Below are positions 7,706 to 15,934 of a stretch of DNA of 64,000 bases, in pieces; positions within the stretch are counted from its first letter, which is position 1; every line of letters begins with the position of its first letter. Origin of the DNA: an uncultured Lachnospiraceae bacterium (lineage in GTDB: Bacteria > Bacillota > Clostridia > Lachnospirales > Lachnospiraceae); contig CATXUX010000004.1 of NCBI GenBank assembly GCA_958402795.1, positions 77,335 to 141,334 on the forward strand, written 5' to 3'. The position numbers and the translations under genes were made by a program. Below the pieces are notes generated by a model. The model made no database searches. It saw only the letters and a list, made by a program, of their open reading frames with translations, and was not told the origin of the DNA.

Positions 7706-8828
7706 TTATTTGAATGTTTTATATAAAAATAAACTTGTCGGAGTTCTTGCCCTTACGCGGGAGAAAAAAGCTGCATTTGAATATGATGACGACTGGCTGG
7801 AAAATGGATTTTCAATCAGTCCGTTTTCACTGCCGTTAAAAAAGCAGGTTTTTATACCTAAGAAAGATTATTTTCAAGGCTTATTCGGCGTATTTGCGGA
7901 CAGCCTGCCTGATGCGTGGGGAAACATTTTATTAAACCGTGTATTGAAGAAGAATGGAATGGATCCGGATCGTTTAAGTGTACTGGACAGACTGGCGATC
8001 GTTGGAAACTCAGGGATGGGGGCGCTCACTTACAAGCCGGAATATCACATAGAAACGGGCACTTCCCGATTGAATCTGGATGATATGGCAGAGCAGTGTC
8101 AGAAAATTTTAAGAACAGAGTATACAAAAGATTTGGATGAACTCTACCGTTTGGGAGGAACAAGCGGCGGCGCGAGACCGAAGATTATGACAGAAATTGA
8201 CGGAGAGGACTGGATCATTAAGTTCCCGGCGCATGTAGACGGACAAAATATCGGAAAAATGGAATATGATTATTCTGTATGTGCGAAAAAATGCGGAATC
8301 AGGATGTCTGAAACACGATTGTTTCCATCGGAAAAATGTGAAGGATATTTTGGCACGAAGCGGTTTGACCGCAGATACAGTGCCGGGGAAGCACAGACGG
8401 AAAGGATTCATATGCTGACAGCGGCGGCTTTGCTCGAACTGGATTTTGAACAGCCGAGTCTTGACTATCACAGTCTGATGAAGCTGACAAGGATTCTTAC
8501 CAATGACTGTGAGACGGACGTGGAAAATATGTTTCGAAGAATGTGCTTTAATGTTCTGGCACATAATCGGGACGATCATTCAAAAAATTTCACTTTTTTA
8601 TATGATGAAAAGAAAGATGAATGGAGATTAAGTCCTGCATATGATCTGACCTACAGTACAACGTATTACGGAGAGCATACGACAACTGTGGACGGAGAAG
8701 GCAGAAACCCCGGAAAGCCGGAGATGCTGGCGGTTGGAATGCAGGCGGGGATACACCGGAAACGGTGCATGGATATGCTGGAAGAAGTGGCAGAATGCGT
8801 GCGGCATGACCTGAAAGAGTATTTGTAA
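7692..8828 (+). CDS. hipA: HipA-family serine/threonine kinase toxin
   Basis: This 378-residue protein belongs to the HipA kinases, which phosphorylate targets such as aminoacyl-tRNA synthetases and cause growth arrest. It shows the family motif GGTSGGARPK (155-164), a nucleotide-contacting WIIKFP (174-179), RFDR (224-227), the catalytic loop HNRDDHSKN (291-299) with Asp294/Asp295, and the metal-binding region PAYDLTYS (315-322). All key residues are present, so it should be active. Translation most likely starts at GTG 7692, which has GAGGAGG seven bases upstream and gives the usual N-terminus (RVGNYLNVLYKNKLVG). The gene overlaps hipB and has no visible terminator. Confidence 0.88.
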   Translation: MRVGNYLNVLYKNKLVGVLALTREKKAAFEYDDDWLENGFSISPFSLPLKKQVFIPKKDYFQGLFGVFADSLPDAWGNILLNRVLKKNGMDPDRLSVLDRLAIVGNSGMGALTYKPEYHIETGTSRLNLDDMAEQCQKILRTEYTKDLDELYRLGGTSGGARPKIMTEIDGEDWIIKFPAHVDGQNIGKMEYDYSVCAKKCGIRMSETRLFPSEKCEGYFGTKRFDRRYSAGEAQTERIHMLTAAALLELDFEQPSLDYHSLMKLTRILTNDCETDVENMFRRMCFNVLAHNRDDHSKNFTFLYDEKKDEWRLSPAYDLTYSTTYYGEHTTTVDGEGRNPGKPEMLAVGMQAGIHRKRCMDMLEEVAECVRHDLKEYL

Positions 8829-8855
8829 AATATGCACCAAAGGGGAAGTGAAGAA

Positions 8856-8918
8856 ATGGAAATAGTCAGATTATTTGGAGCGTATGTGGGGAAATTAAGT
8901 GAAAAAGATACGGACTGA
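8856..8918 (+). pseudogene. Remnant: first 20 codons of a second copy of the dehydratase-like gene
   Basis: The bases encode MEIVRLFGAYVGKLSEKDTD and then a stop. This matches 14 of the first 20 residues of the intact gene at 9963. The upstream 25 bases also resemble those before 9963. It is a 5' fragment of a diverged duplicate, cut off where the 29-bp repeat begins at 8911. Confidence 0.65.
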
Positions 8919-8939
8919 TCCCGGCAAAGAAAGCGGCGA
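8911..8939 (+). repeat. 29-bp direct repeat, copy 2
   Basis: All 29 bases are identical to 5311-5339 in the 3' end of the ABC gene, in the same orientation, while the flanks on both sides differ. The two copies bracket the 3.6-kb segment holding the Septu-like pair and HipBA. It could be a remnant of the recombination that placed this island, or the end of a lost paralogous transporter gene. Confidence 0.8.
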
Positions 8940-8980
8940 CTGCAGTTCATGCCCTGTTTTTTTCCACTTACCTTAAATGC

Positions 8981-9010
8981 TGAGACAGTGCTTTCGATAT
9001 ATTGTATAAT
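8981..9010 (+). promoter_or_regulatory. Promoter for the LytTR-DUF3021 pair
   Basis: TATAAT lies at 9005-9010, with a weak -35 (TGAGAC, 8981-8986) at a spacing of 18 bases. The predicted start leaves a short leader with a strong AAGGAGG before the ATG at 9040. The stretch between hipA and this promoter otherwise contains only the remnant at 8856 and the repeat at 8911. Confidence 0.5.
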
Positions 9011-9039
9011 TGCATTATCAAAAAGGAAGGAGGCCGGGC

Positions 9040-9477
9040 ATGAAGATAAGTGTAGATATCTCTGCAGAGTATAAAGAGCCTTATGCCGTGATTCATACCG
9101 ATAAGGTTACAGATGTGATACAGCGGATGATCGACATATTCAGTACAAGCGAAATTCCCATAACTGCCCTGCAGAATGAAAAAGAGCTGATCGTTCTGCA
9201 GCCGAAAGAAATATACATGGTCAGGATTGAGAATGGTGATACGGTTATTTATGGAGAAAAACAAAAATACCGATCACGAAAAAGACTCTATGAAATCGGT
9301 CAGCAGTTAGGAAGGCAGTTTATGCAGATATCAAAGTCAACATTAATTAATCTGTCCTATATGGACAGCATTGAGCCGGGGTTTGGCGGAACACTTTTAT
9401 TGAAGCTGAAAAACGGTTGCAAAGAATATGTGTCGAGAACGTATCTGCCAGAGTTTAAAAAATATCTTGGATTATAG
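9040..9477 (+). CDS. LytTR-domain DNA-binding regulator
   Basis: This 145-residue protein has a LytTR DNA-binding domain in its C-terminal two thirds (about 45-145), with typical sequence QISKSTLINLSYMDSIEPGFGG and a closing SRTYLPEFKKYLG. There is no receiver domain, so it is not a classical response regulator. It is followed 12 bases later by a DUF3021 membrane protein. This pairing is common in Firmicutes, where the membrane protein is thought to hold or control the LytTR partner. The start at 9040 is fixed by GGAGG about ten bases upstream. Targets are unknown and may include its own promoter. Confidence 0.85.
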   Translation: MKISVDISAEYKEPYAVIHTDKVTDVIQRMIDIFSTSEIPITALQNEKELIVLQPKEIYMVRIENGDTVIYGEKQKYRSRKRLYEIGQQLGRQFMQISKSTLINLSYMDSIEPGFGGTLLLKLKNGCKEYVSRTYLPEFKKYLGL

Positions 9478-9489
9478 GAGGCGAAAGCA

Positions 9490-9924
9490 ATGAGAGAAAC
9501 AGTAAAAGATTTACTTAAGAGTACAGCGATAAGTGTCGGAATGGCAATGGCGATATTTTGTCTTAGTGGGGTGATTTTCGATATTACCTATGGAGGTAAT
9601 TTCAACTTAGATAATTATCGCTTTACAAAAATGGTAGTAGGGTGCCTGATAGTCGGACTTGGCTTTGGTCTCCCTACAGCAGTGTATCGAAAAGAAAGTC
9701 TTCCGATGCCTATCAGAGTCGTTATCCATATGGGAATAGGCAGTATCGTTTATACTATTGTAGCTTATTCTGTTGGCTGGATGGGTTCTGCGGCAACAAT
9801 CGGACAAGGAATCATCGTTGCGGCTATGCAGTTTGGGATTGCATTCATTATCTGGTTTTTATTTATGAGATACTACCGGGCTGAGGCCAAACGGATGAAC
9901 GACAGAATACAAGCCATGAAATAA
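9490..9924 (+). CDS. DUF3021 family membrane protein
   Basis: This 144-residue protein has four predicted membrane helices (roughly residues 12-34, 48-66, 77-97 and 106-126) and a basic C-terminal tail. Length and topology fit the DUF3021 family, which almost always sits next to a stand-alone LytTR regulator, as here. The TAGGAGG ribosome site overlaps the end of the LytTR gene. It probably acts as the membrane sensor or anti-regulator for that protein; no biochemical function is established from the sequence. Confidence 0.82.
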   Translation: MRETVKDLLKSTAISVGMAMAIFCLSGVIFDITYGGNFNLDNYRFTKMVVGCLIVGLGFGLPTAVYRKESLPMPIRVVIHMGIGSIVYTIVAYSVGWMGSAATIGQGIIVAAMQFGIAFIIWFLFMRYYRAEAKRMNDRIQAMK

Positions 9925-9962
9925 TATCACCAATGAAGTGAAATTAGGGAGTATCAGGAAAT

Positions 9963-11228
9963 ATGGAAGTTGTTAAGACATTTGGAAATTATGTGGAAAA
10001 ATTAAGCGAGAAGGATGCAGACAGGGCAAGGTGGCTTTTGAAGACGGGGTGGGAGGCGCAGGATCTGAAGTACCGGTTTATGCCGGATAAACGGCTTCTC
10101 CCAGCGGATCAATATCTGGCGCATCTGATGATGTGCACGATGCTGCACCCGCTTCAAAAACCGCAGGAGTCCGCCATGGTAAGTATCTTTACGCCCTGTG
10201 AGCTTGTGCAGGAAGCGGGTCTTAGTCCTTATAATGTGGAGAGCTTTTCATGCTATCTAAGCGGTTCCCATGCGGAGCGCGGTTGCCTGCAGCAGGCGGA
10301 GAACGACGGCATATCGGAAACGCTGTGCAGCTATCACAAGACGTTTATCGGCGCGGCGCAGAAGAAGATTCTGCCTGCGCCGAAGTGCATTGTATATACG
10401 AATCTCATCTGCGATGCCAATCTGCTGACCTTTCAGTACCTGGCAAAGCTGTATGAGGTTCCTTCTTTTGCGATTGACGTTCCGTTTGAGCAGAATGCGG
10501 AAAATGTACAGTATGTGGCAGAGCAGCTAAGGGAGCTGGCAGAATTTCTGGAAAGACATACAGGAAAGCGGATCGAAGAGTCTGCCCTGACAGAGCGTCT
10601 GCGCCGCAGCAAAAGGACACTGGAAAACATCCAGGAATGCCAGCGGGCGCGGGCAGGGCATTGCATTCCGACGGATCTGAATACGCCGCTTTACAGCAGC
10701 ATGACAGCGCAGATTTTGCTGGGAACTAAGGAAGAGGAGCGGTACACGGACATGCTGCTGCGAGATATCCGGACGGCTCCGGCGGCGCACGGAAAGAGAA
10801 TCTACTGGATGCATACGATCCCATTCTGGTCGGATGCGGTGCGGAAGGAACTGTATTACAATGAAAATGCGCAGATCGTCGGGTGTGAGCTTTTACAGAC
10901 ATTCGACCTGGAAGACCGGGAATTTGATCCGGAAAAACCGTATGAAGCGATGGCAGAACGGATGGTCTGGCACAACATGAACGGCAGCGTGCTGCGGCGC
11001 ATTGAAGCGGGGATCCGCCATGCGAAGGAGACGAACGCGGACGGCGCGGTCTGGTTCGGTCACTGGGGCTGCAAGCATACCCTGGGCGGCGCGCAGCTTG
11101 CGAAGAAGAAGTTTGAGGAAGCCCAAATCCCGCTTCTCATTCTGGACGGAGACGGATGTGACCGGAGTCACGGCGGAGAGGGACAGACAGCAACGAGACT
11201 GGGCGCTTTTCTTGAGATGCTGGGATGA
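9963..11228 (+). CDS. 2-hydroxyacyl-CoA dehydratase subunit-like protein (HgdB/BcrB family)
   Basis: This 421-residue protein belongs to the 2-hydroxyglutaryl-CoA dehydratase D-component family, iron-sulfur proteins that remove water from 2-hydroxyacyl-CoA or reduce aromatic CoA esters after one-electron activation. Family features include FTPCELVQEAG near residue 77, CSYHKTFIG near 122 and a C-terminal segment WFGHWGCKHTLGG with LLILDGDGCDRSHGGEGQTATR. The Cys residues near 80, 122 and 360 are candidates for cluster binding. The next gene, 21 bases on, carries the matching activase, so the two form a unit. No CoA transferase or acyl-CoA dehydrogenase lies nearby, so an amino-acid fermentation role is not supported; the substrate is open. 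Confidence 0.78.
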   Translation: MEVVKTFGNYVEKLSEKDADRARWLLKTGWEAQDLKYRFMPDKRLLPADQYLAHLMMCTMLHPLQKPQESAMVSIFTPCELVQEAGLSPYNVESFSCYLSGSHAERGCLQQAENDGISETLCSYHKTFIGAAQKKILPAPKCIVYTNLICDANLLTFQYLAKLYEVPSFAIDVPFEQNAENVQYVAEQLRELAEFLERHTGKRIEESALTERLRRSKRTLENIQECQRARAGHCIPTDLNTPLYSSMTAQILLGTKEEERYTDMLLRDIRTAPAAHGKRIYWMHTIPFWSDAVRKELYYNENAQIVGCELLQTFDLEDREFDPEKPYEAMAERMVWHNMNGSVLRRIEAGIRHAKETNADGAVWFGHWGCKHTLGGAQLAKKKFEEAQIPLLILDGDGCDRSHGGEGQTATRLGAFLEMLG

Positions 11229-11249
11229 TCATACGGGAGGATACGGATC

Positions 11250-12911
11250 ATGAATAAGACATACTATGTTTGTAAATATACACCGGTGGAATTGCTCACG
11301 GCGCTTGGCGGAGAGGGTGTGAATCTGAATGAGATGCCGCAGGGATTCGAACTCGCGGATCAGGTGGCGCACCCAAATTTGTGCGGGTTCGGGAAAGCGC
11401 TTCTGGAGGCGGTTATGAGCGGCAAAGTAAAGGAACTGGTTCTTGTGAATTGCTGCGATACGATCCGAAGCGTCTATGATGTGCTGGAGGACAGTGGAAA
11501 ACTGGATTTTCTCTATATGATTGACATTCTTCATTCGAATGGGGCATGCAGCAGGGAACGGACGGCCTGGCAGTTAAAAAAACTGGCGAAAGCCTATTCA
11601 AAGTACCGAGGAGTTCCGTTTCAGGCGGACAGGTTCCGTGCGGCGTTTGCTCCGGTTGAAAAAATAAACGAGCCGCATATCAGCGTGCTGGGCGCACGGA
11701 TGGGCGACGCGCTTTTTGAAATGGTGCAGAACACGATGCCGCTGCCTGTGCAGAATGACTCTTGTGTGAACAACCGCGCCGTGGGCGCTGTGATGCCGCC
11801 GGATACGGAAGATTTTGACGAGCTGATGGACTGGTACGCGGGAGAGCTGCTGGGGCAGATCCCGTGTATGCGTATGATGGATCACACAGGGCGCAGACAG
11901 CTTTATAACGATCCGAATCTGCGGGGGATCATTTACCACACGGTGAAATTCTGCGATTTCTACAGTTTCGAATATGCCGAAATTAAGAATCATGCCGCTG
12001 TGCCGATCTTAAAGATCGAGTCAGATTATACCGTTCAGAGCAGCGGGCAGCTTTTAACAAGGCTGGAGGCATTTGCGGAAAGTATCGCCCCGACGGAAAT
12101 GGAAGGAAAGGATAAGAAGATGGGAAAAGGATATTTTGCGGGGATCGACAGCGGCTCCACCAGTACGGATGTGGTCATTCTGGACAAGGAGAGACAGATC
12201 GTGACGGGAATCATCCTGCCGACGGGGGCAGGCGCCGCGATCGGCGCAGAGCGGGCACTGGAGGAGGCGCTGCGGGACGCAGGATTGAACCGGGAGGATA
12301 TCGACGCTCTTGTGACGACGGGATACGGTCGTTCGGCTATTCAGGACGGCGATAAAAGTATTACGGAGATCACCTGTCATGCCCGCGGTGCACACTATCT
12401 GGATTCGTCTGTGCGCACGGTGATCGACATCGGCGGGCAGGACAGCAAAGTCATCCGCATCGATGAAAACGGCGGGGTGGAGAACTTTGTCATGAATGAT
12501 AAATGTGCCGCAGGAACGGGGCGGTTTCTGGAGATGATGGCGCGGACGATGGAGATGAGTCTGGAAGAGTTAAGTACACGCGGGTTGCACTACAGGGAAG
12601 ATATCACCATCTCCAGTATGTGTACTGTTTTTGCAGAGTCGGAGGTAGTCTCGCTTATCGCGCAGAACAAGGCGACGGACGATATCGTGCATGGTCTGAA
12701 CAAGGCGGTTGCTGTCAAGACGGCTGCGCTTGCGAAACGCGTGGGCGGGGAAGCTCCTTATATGATGACAGGGGGCGTCTCCAGGAACGAGGGACTTGTG
12801 AAAACTTTGGAGGAAAAGCTGGGTGCATCGATGGTTGTCAGCGACAAGGCACAGTTGTGCGGTGCGCTGGGCGCGGCATTATTTGCTGCGGATTTATTCA
12901 AAAATTCGTGA
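11250..12911 (+). CDS. Fusion of a dehydratase-like subunit and an acyl-CoA dehydratase activase
   Basis: This 553-residue protein has two parts. Residues about 1-280 resemble another 2-hydroxyacyl-CoA dehydratase subunit, with VNCCDTIRSVYDVLE and LYMIDILHSNG. Residues about 290-553 are an ASKHA-fold activase: phosphate loop GIDSGSTSTDVVI, second motif VIDIGGQDSKVI, Cys in NDKCAAGTGRF and SSMCTVFAESE (the pair that would hold a shared 4Fe-4S cluster in the homodimer), and MMTGGVSRNEG. Activases use ATP hydrolysis to push an electron into the dehydratase. They are normally separate proteins of about 260 residues, so the fusion to a subunit is unusual. With the gene at 9963 it would make a complete two-gene dehydratase system. 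Confidence 0.8.
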   Translation: MNKTYYVCKYTPVELLTALGGEGVNLNEMPQGFELADQVAHPNLCGFGKALLEAVMSGKVKELVLVNCCDTIRSVYDVLEDSGKLDFLYMIDILHSNGACSRERTAWQLKKLAKAYSKYRGVPFQADRFRAAFAPVEKINEPHISVLGARMGDALFEMVQNTMPLPVQNDSCVNNRAVGAVMPPDTEDFDELMDWYAGELLGQIPCMRMMDHTGRRQLYNDPNLRGIIYHTVKFCDFYSFEYAEIKNHAAVPILKIESDYTVQSSGQLLTRLEAFAESIAPTEMEGKDKKMGKGYFAGIDSGSTSTDVVILDKERQIVTGIILPTGAGAAIGAERALEEALRDAGLNREDIDALVTTGYGRSAIQDGDKSITEITCHARGAHYLDSSVRTVIDIGGQDSKVIRIDENGGVENFVMNDKCAAGTGRFLEMMARTMEMSLEELSTRGLHYREDITISSMCTVFAESEVVSLIAQNKATDDIVHGLNKAVAVKTAALAKRVGGEAPYMMTGGVSRNEGLVKTLEEKLGASMVVSDKAQLCGALGAALFAADLFKNS

Positions 12912-12985
12912 AAAAGGTTGCGTTTTCATGACGGTCTGATCTTCTGACAAATTTTTGATATTTTTTATGAATAATTGATATGAAT

Positions 12986-13016
12986 ATGGCGCTGTCCGGT
13001 GTTAGGATAGCGCCAT
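12986..13016 (+). terminator. Hairpin after the dehydratase operon
   Basis: A 12-bp stem (ATGGCGCTGTCC and GGATAGCGCCAT, one G-T pair, 7-base loop) lies 74 bases after the stop. It is followed by AATAATTATTA rather than a pure T run, so termination may be partial. Confidence 0.55.
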
Positions 13017-13073
13017 AATAATTATTACGTACCCCCGGAGGAAGAAAAAGGAAGAAGAATGGAGGAACCATCA

Positions 13074-14564
13074 ATGAAGAAACAAAAAGTAACCCAGAGT
13101 GAGATTGACGGCGTACAGTACCGCCGCGCCAAAACATGGCAGATTTTATTGTACGCCTGCAACGGACTGGTAGGCATGAGCGTCTATTCTCTTATCAATA
13201 TGGCAAGCTACAGCGCCAGTATCGGCTACGGCATCACGACGGCAGTAGTCGGCGTGATCCTGACCTGCACCCGTATCCTGGACGGCGTTACCGATCCGTT
13301 GCTTGCATTTGTCTATGACCGTGTGAATACCCGGTTCGGCAAGATCCGTATTCTGCTGATCGCTGGATATCTGATCGAGGCAATCGGACTTTTCTGTATG
13401 TTTACGCTGACGTCCGGTAAAGGGTTCGGCGTGCCGACGTTTACACTGACCTATGTGATCTACGTGATCGGGTATACGATTACCAACATGACGGCGCAGA
13501 CGATCCCGCCGATTTTGACAAATGATCCGAAGCAGCGCCCTACTCTTGGCGTATGGACTACCATATTCAATTATCTTGTTCCGATGGCAATGTCAATCAT
13601 ATTCAGTGTAATTCTTCTGCCGATGTTTGGCGGAGAATACAATCAGGCGTTCCTGTCCGCAGCATGTGCGATTACGCTTGTGATTGCGGGAATCGGTACG
13701 ATTCTTGTCTGCATCGGCGTCTCCGAGTATGACAAGCCGGAAAGTTTTGCGGGAACAACGAAGAAAAAAGAACCATTAAAAGTCAGCGACATGATTGAAG
13801 TCGTAAAACATAATAAGGCGCTGCAGTGTTACATTGCATCGAACGCATCCGACAAGCTGGCGCAGCAGGTGGCAAGTCAGGCTATTATTACGACATTGTT
13901 CAGTGGAATTTTGATTGGGAATATGGGACTCGCAACGATCTTAAGCGCAATTTCAATGCTGCCTTCCATTCTGTTCTCGGCGGTCGGAGCCAGTTATGTA
14001 GGAAAGCATGGGAGCAAAAAAGGAATTGTGACATGGACGTATGTATCGATGATCATTGTTGCGATACTGGTTGTATTCTTCATCGTGATCGATCCCAAAC
14101 GGATCGGAGTGATGGGCAGTCCTGAAATGATTATTTTTGTATTATTGACGATTCTGCAGAATGGCGCAATGATGTGTATCACAACCTCTAACACATCGTA
14201 TATGTCGGATACGATCGACTATGAGCTGGATCGAAGCGGGCGTTTCATCCCGGCGGTTGTGACCGGTACATACAGTCTGATCGATAAACTGATCACGTCA
14301 GTAAGCGCCCTGATCGCGACCGGTGCAGTAGCGCTTCTTGGATATACGACGACCATGCCGCAGCCGACAGACGAGCTGACAACACCTATCTTCTGGATGA
14401 CACTTTTCCTGAAGTATGGTCTGCCGATGATCGGCTGGGCAATCACACTGATCGCGATGCGCCACTGCCCGATCAGCAAAGAAGGCATGGTCGAGGTACA
14501 GAAGCGTATCGCAGCGAAGAAAGAAGCAGCGAAGAAAGAGGTTATTGCTGAAAATATGAAGTAA
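13074..14564 (+). CDS. GPH-family sugar:cation symporter
   Basis: This 496-residue, twelve-helix transporter belongs to the glycoside-pentoside-hexuronide:cation symporter family of the MFS. A typical motif is the loop DPLLAFVYDRVNTRFGKIR between helices 2 and 3, and a second half-repeat motif SDTIDYELDRSGRF lies near residue 380. It should bring glycosides into the cell with Na+ or H+. I prefer the ATG at 13074, which has GGAGG eight bases upstream; another ATG at 13059 is possible. The AraC regulator and GH2 hydrolase that follow suggest the imported sugar is a beta-galactoside or beta-glucuronide-like compound. Confidence 0.88.
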   Translation: MKKQKVTQSEIDGVQYRRAKTWQILLYACNGLVGMSVYSLINMASYSASIGYGITTAVVGVILTCTRILDGVTDPLLAFVYDRVNTRFGKIRILLIAGYLIEAIGLFCMFTLTSGKGFGVPTFTLTYVIYVIGYTITNMTAQTIPPILTNDPKQRPTLGVWTTIFNYLVPMAMSIIFSVILLPMFGGEYNQAFLSAACAITLVIAGIGTILVCIGVSEYDKPESFAGTTKKKEPLKVSDMIEVVKHNKALQCYIASNASDKLAQQVASQAIITTLFSGILIGNMGLATILSAISMLPSILFSAVGASYVGKHGSKKGIVTWTYVSMIIVAILVVFFIVIDPKRIGVMGSPEMIIFVLLTILQNGAMMCITTSNTSYMSDTIDYELDRSGRFIPAVVTGTYSLIDKLITSVSALIATGAVALLGYTTTMPQPTDELTTPIFWMTLFLKYGLPMIGWAITLIAMRHCPISKEGMVEVQKRIAAKKEAAKKEVIAENMK

Positions 14565-14618
14565 GGAAAGGTGAAATCGGATCTTATATCCGATGAACCG
14601 TTATACAGGGCAGTCTGG

Positions 14619-15848
14619 TCACAGATTTTTGTGCGCGGCGCGGTAATCAGCGGGCGTCATACCGGTTACTTCCCGGAAACTCTGGATAAAGTAGCTGGGG
14701 GTAGAGAAACCAAGCTGGTCGGCAACCTCCATGACCGTATGGCTGGTATATGCCAGTAACAGCTTCGCACGTTCAATCCGGGCAGACTTGATGTAGCCGC
14801 TGACGGACTGTCCGGTTTCTTTCTGAAACTGGCGGGTGATATAGTATTCGCTGTAACCGGTCAGACTGCCCAGGTCTGCCGCGCGGATCTTTTCCCCCAG
14901 ATGCAGGTCGATGTAATCACAGCACTTCTGTATCTGGGCGCTGTATGCCGGATTGGAGCGGCGCTTGTGTACGCGCCGGACAAAATCATCGTACATTGTG
15001 AGAGGCAGAGCTGCCAGATCATTGTGACTGGCGGCATTTTCTCCGGCCTGAATATAATAATCTCCCAGCGAATAGGCTTCTTCCGGGGACAGTCCGCCTT
15101 CGATGGCCGCCCGGCTTACGAGCGTGCAGAAGACGGTATTAGTTGTTTTTTCTCTGCGCAGAAGATCGGTATTTTCCAAAGGAACGCCTTCGCTTAACAT
15201 CATGGATGTATTCAGTGCGTCCTGATAATCCAGATCGCCGAGACGAACTTTCTCCAGTATGTTCCGTTCCGCAAGGTAGACCATACTGCGGTCACGATAG
15301 AGGGTGTCTTTGCTTTCAACGGACAGGGCGGGAACATCATCTGCGGAAGAAAACTGGTATTGGTACAGATCGCAGACGTTCAGATGTTCTCCGGTGACAC
15401 AGTAGTGCAGCATCAGGACATAGCGGGAGAAAGTGGTGAACGGTACGGCAGGTATTTCATACAGTGCTTCCAGAAAACGCCGCTTCCACGCAACACTGAT
15501 ATCGGATTCTATATGGTTGAGCCATTGTTCGATCGACTTCAGAGAGGCGTCAGAAAAAAAGACCGGTCCGATTGTGTGAACCTGTTTAAGCCAGTCATTT
15601 TCCTGTTCGAAAGCCGCACCCCAGACAAGACCGGCTTCTGTAGTGAAGATGAGGGGACTCCGGTATTTCCGGGTATACTTTTTCAGGTAAGAAGAGATGC
15701 CGAAAACGGAAAATGCCGCGCCAAGGACAGTTTCACTCGGACAGTTGGATTCCAGAAGATGCCCGTCCTTGTCATAGCGCCAGGTACAGACTTTACTGCC
15801 GCAGAGAATCAGTTCGCGGAACAGCGTAAGATTTTGTGTGATGTCCAT
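14619..15848 (-). CDS. AraC-family transcriptional regulator
   Basis: This 409-residue regulator has a C-terminal AraC helix-turn-helix pair at about 305-405, with LTGYSEYYITRQFQKETG and VADQLGFSTPSYFIQSFREVTGMTPADYR. The N-terminal 290 residues show no familiar cupin and are probably a ligand or signal-binding region. AAGGAGG lies about nine bases before the ATG at 15848. It is divergent from the GH2 gene and convergent with the GPH symporter, so it most likely regulates both in response to the imported sugar. A small stem (ATCGGAT/ATCCGAT, 14576-14594) sits in the gap to the symporter. Confidence 0.88.
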   Translation of the reverse strand: MDITQNLTLFRELILCGSKVCTWRYDKDGHLLESNCPSETVLGAAFSVFGISSYLKKYTRKYRSPLIFTTEAGLVWGAAFEQENDWLKQVHTIGPVFFSDASLKSIEQWLNHIESDISVAWKRRFLEALYEIPAVPFTTFSRYVLMLHYCVTGEHLNVCDLYQYQFSSADDVPALSVESKDTLYRDRSMVYLAERNILEKVRLGDLDYQDALNTSMMLSEGVPLENTDLLRREKTTNTVFCTLVSRAAIEGGLSPEEAYSLGDYYIQAGENAASHNDLAALPLTMYDDFVRRVHKRRSNPAYSAQIQKCCDYIDLHLGEKIRAADLGSLTGYSEYYITRQFQKETGQSVSGYIKSARIERAKLLLAYTSHTVMEVADQLGFSTPSYFIQSFREVTGMTPADYRAAHKNL

Positions 15849-15934
15849 GGTATTTACCTCCTTGTAGAATCATAGTACACTTTATTTTAACACAAAAAAC
15901 AATTTTCGGGAAAAAAGTGAAAGGAACTTATCTT

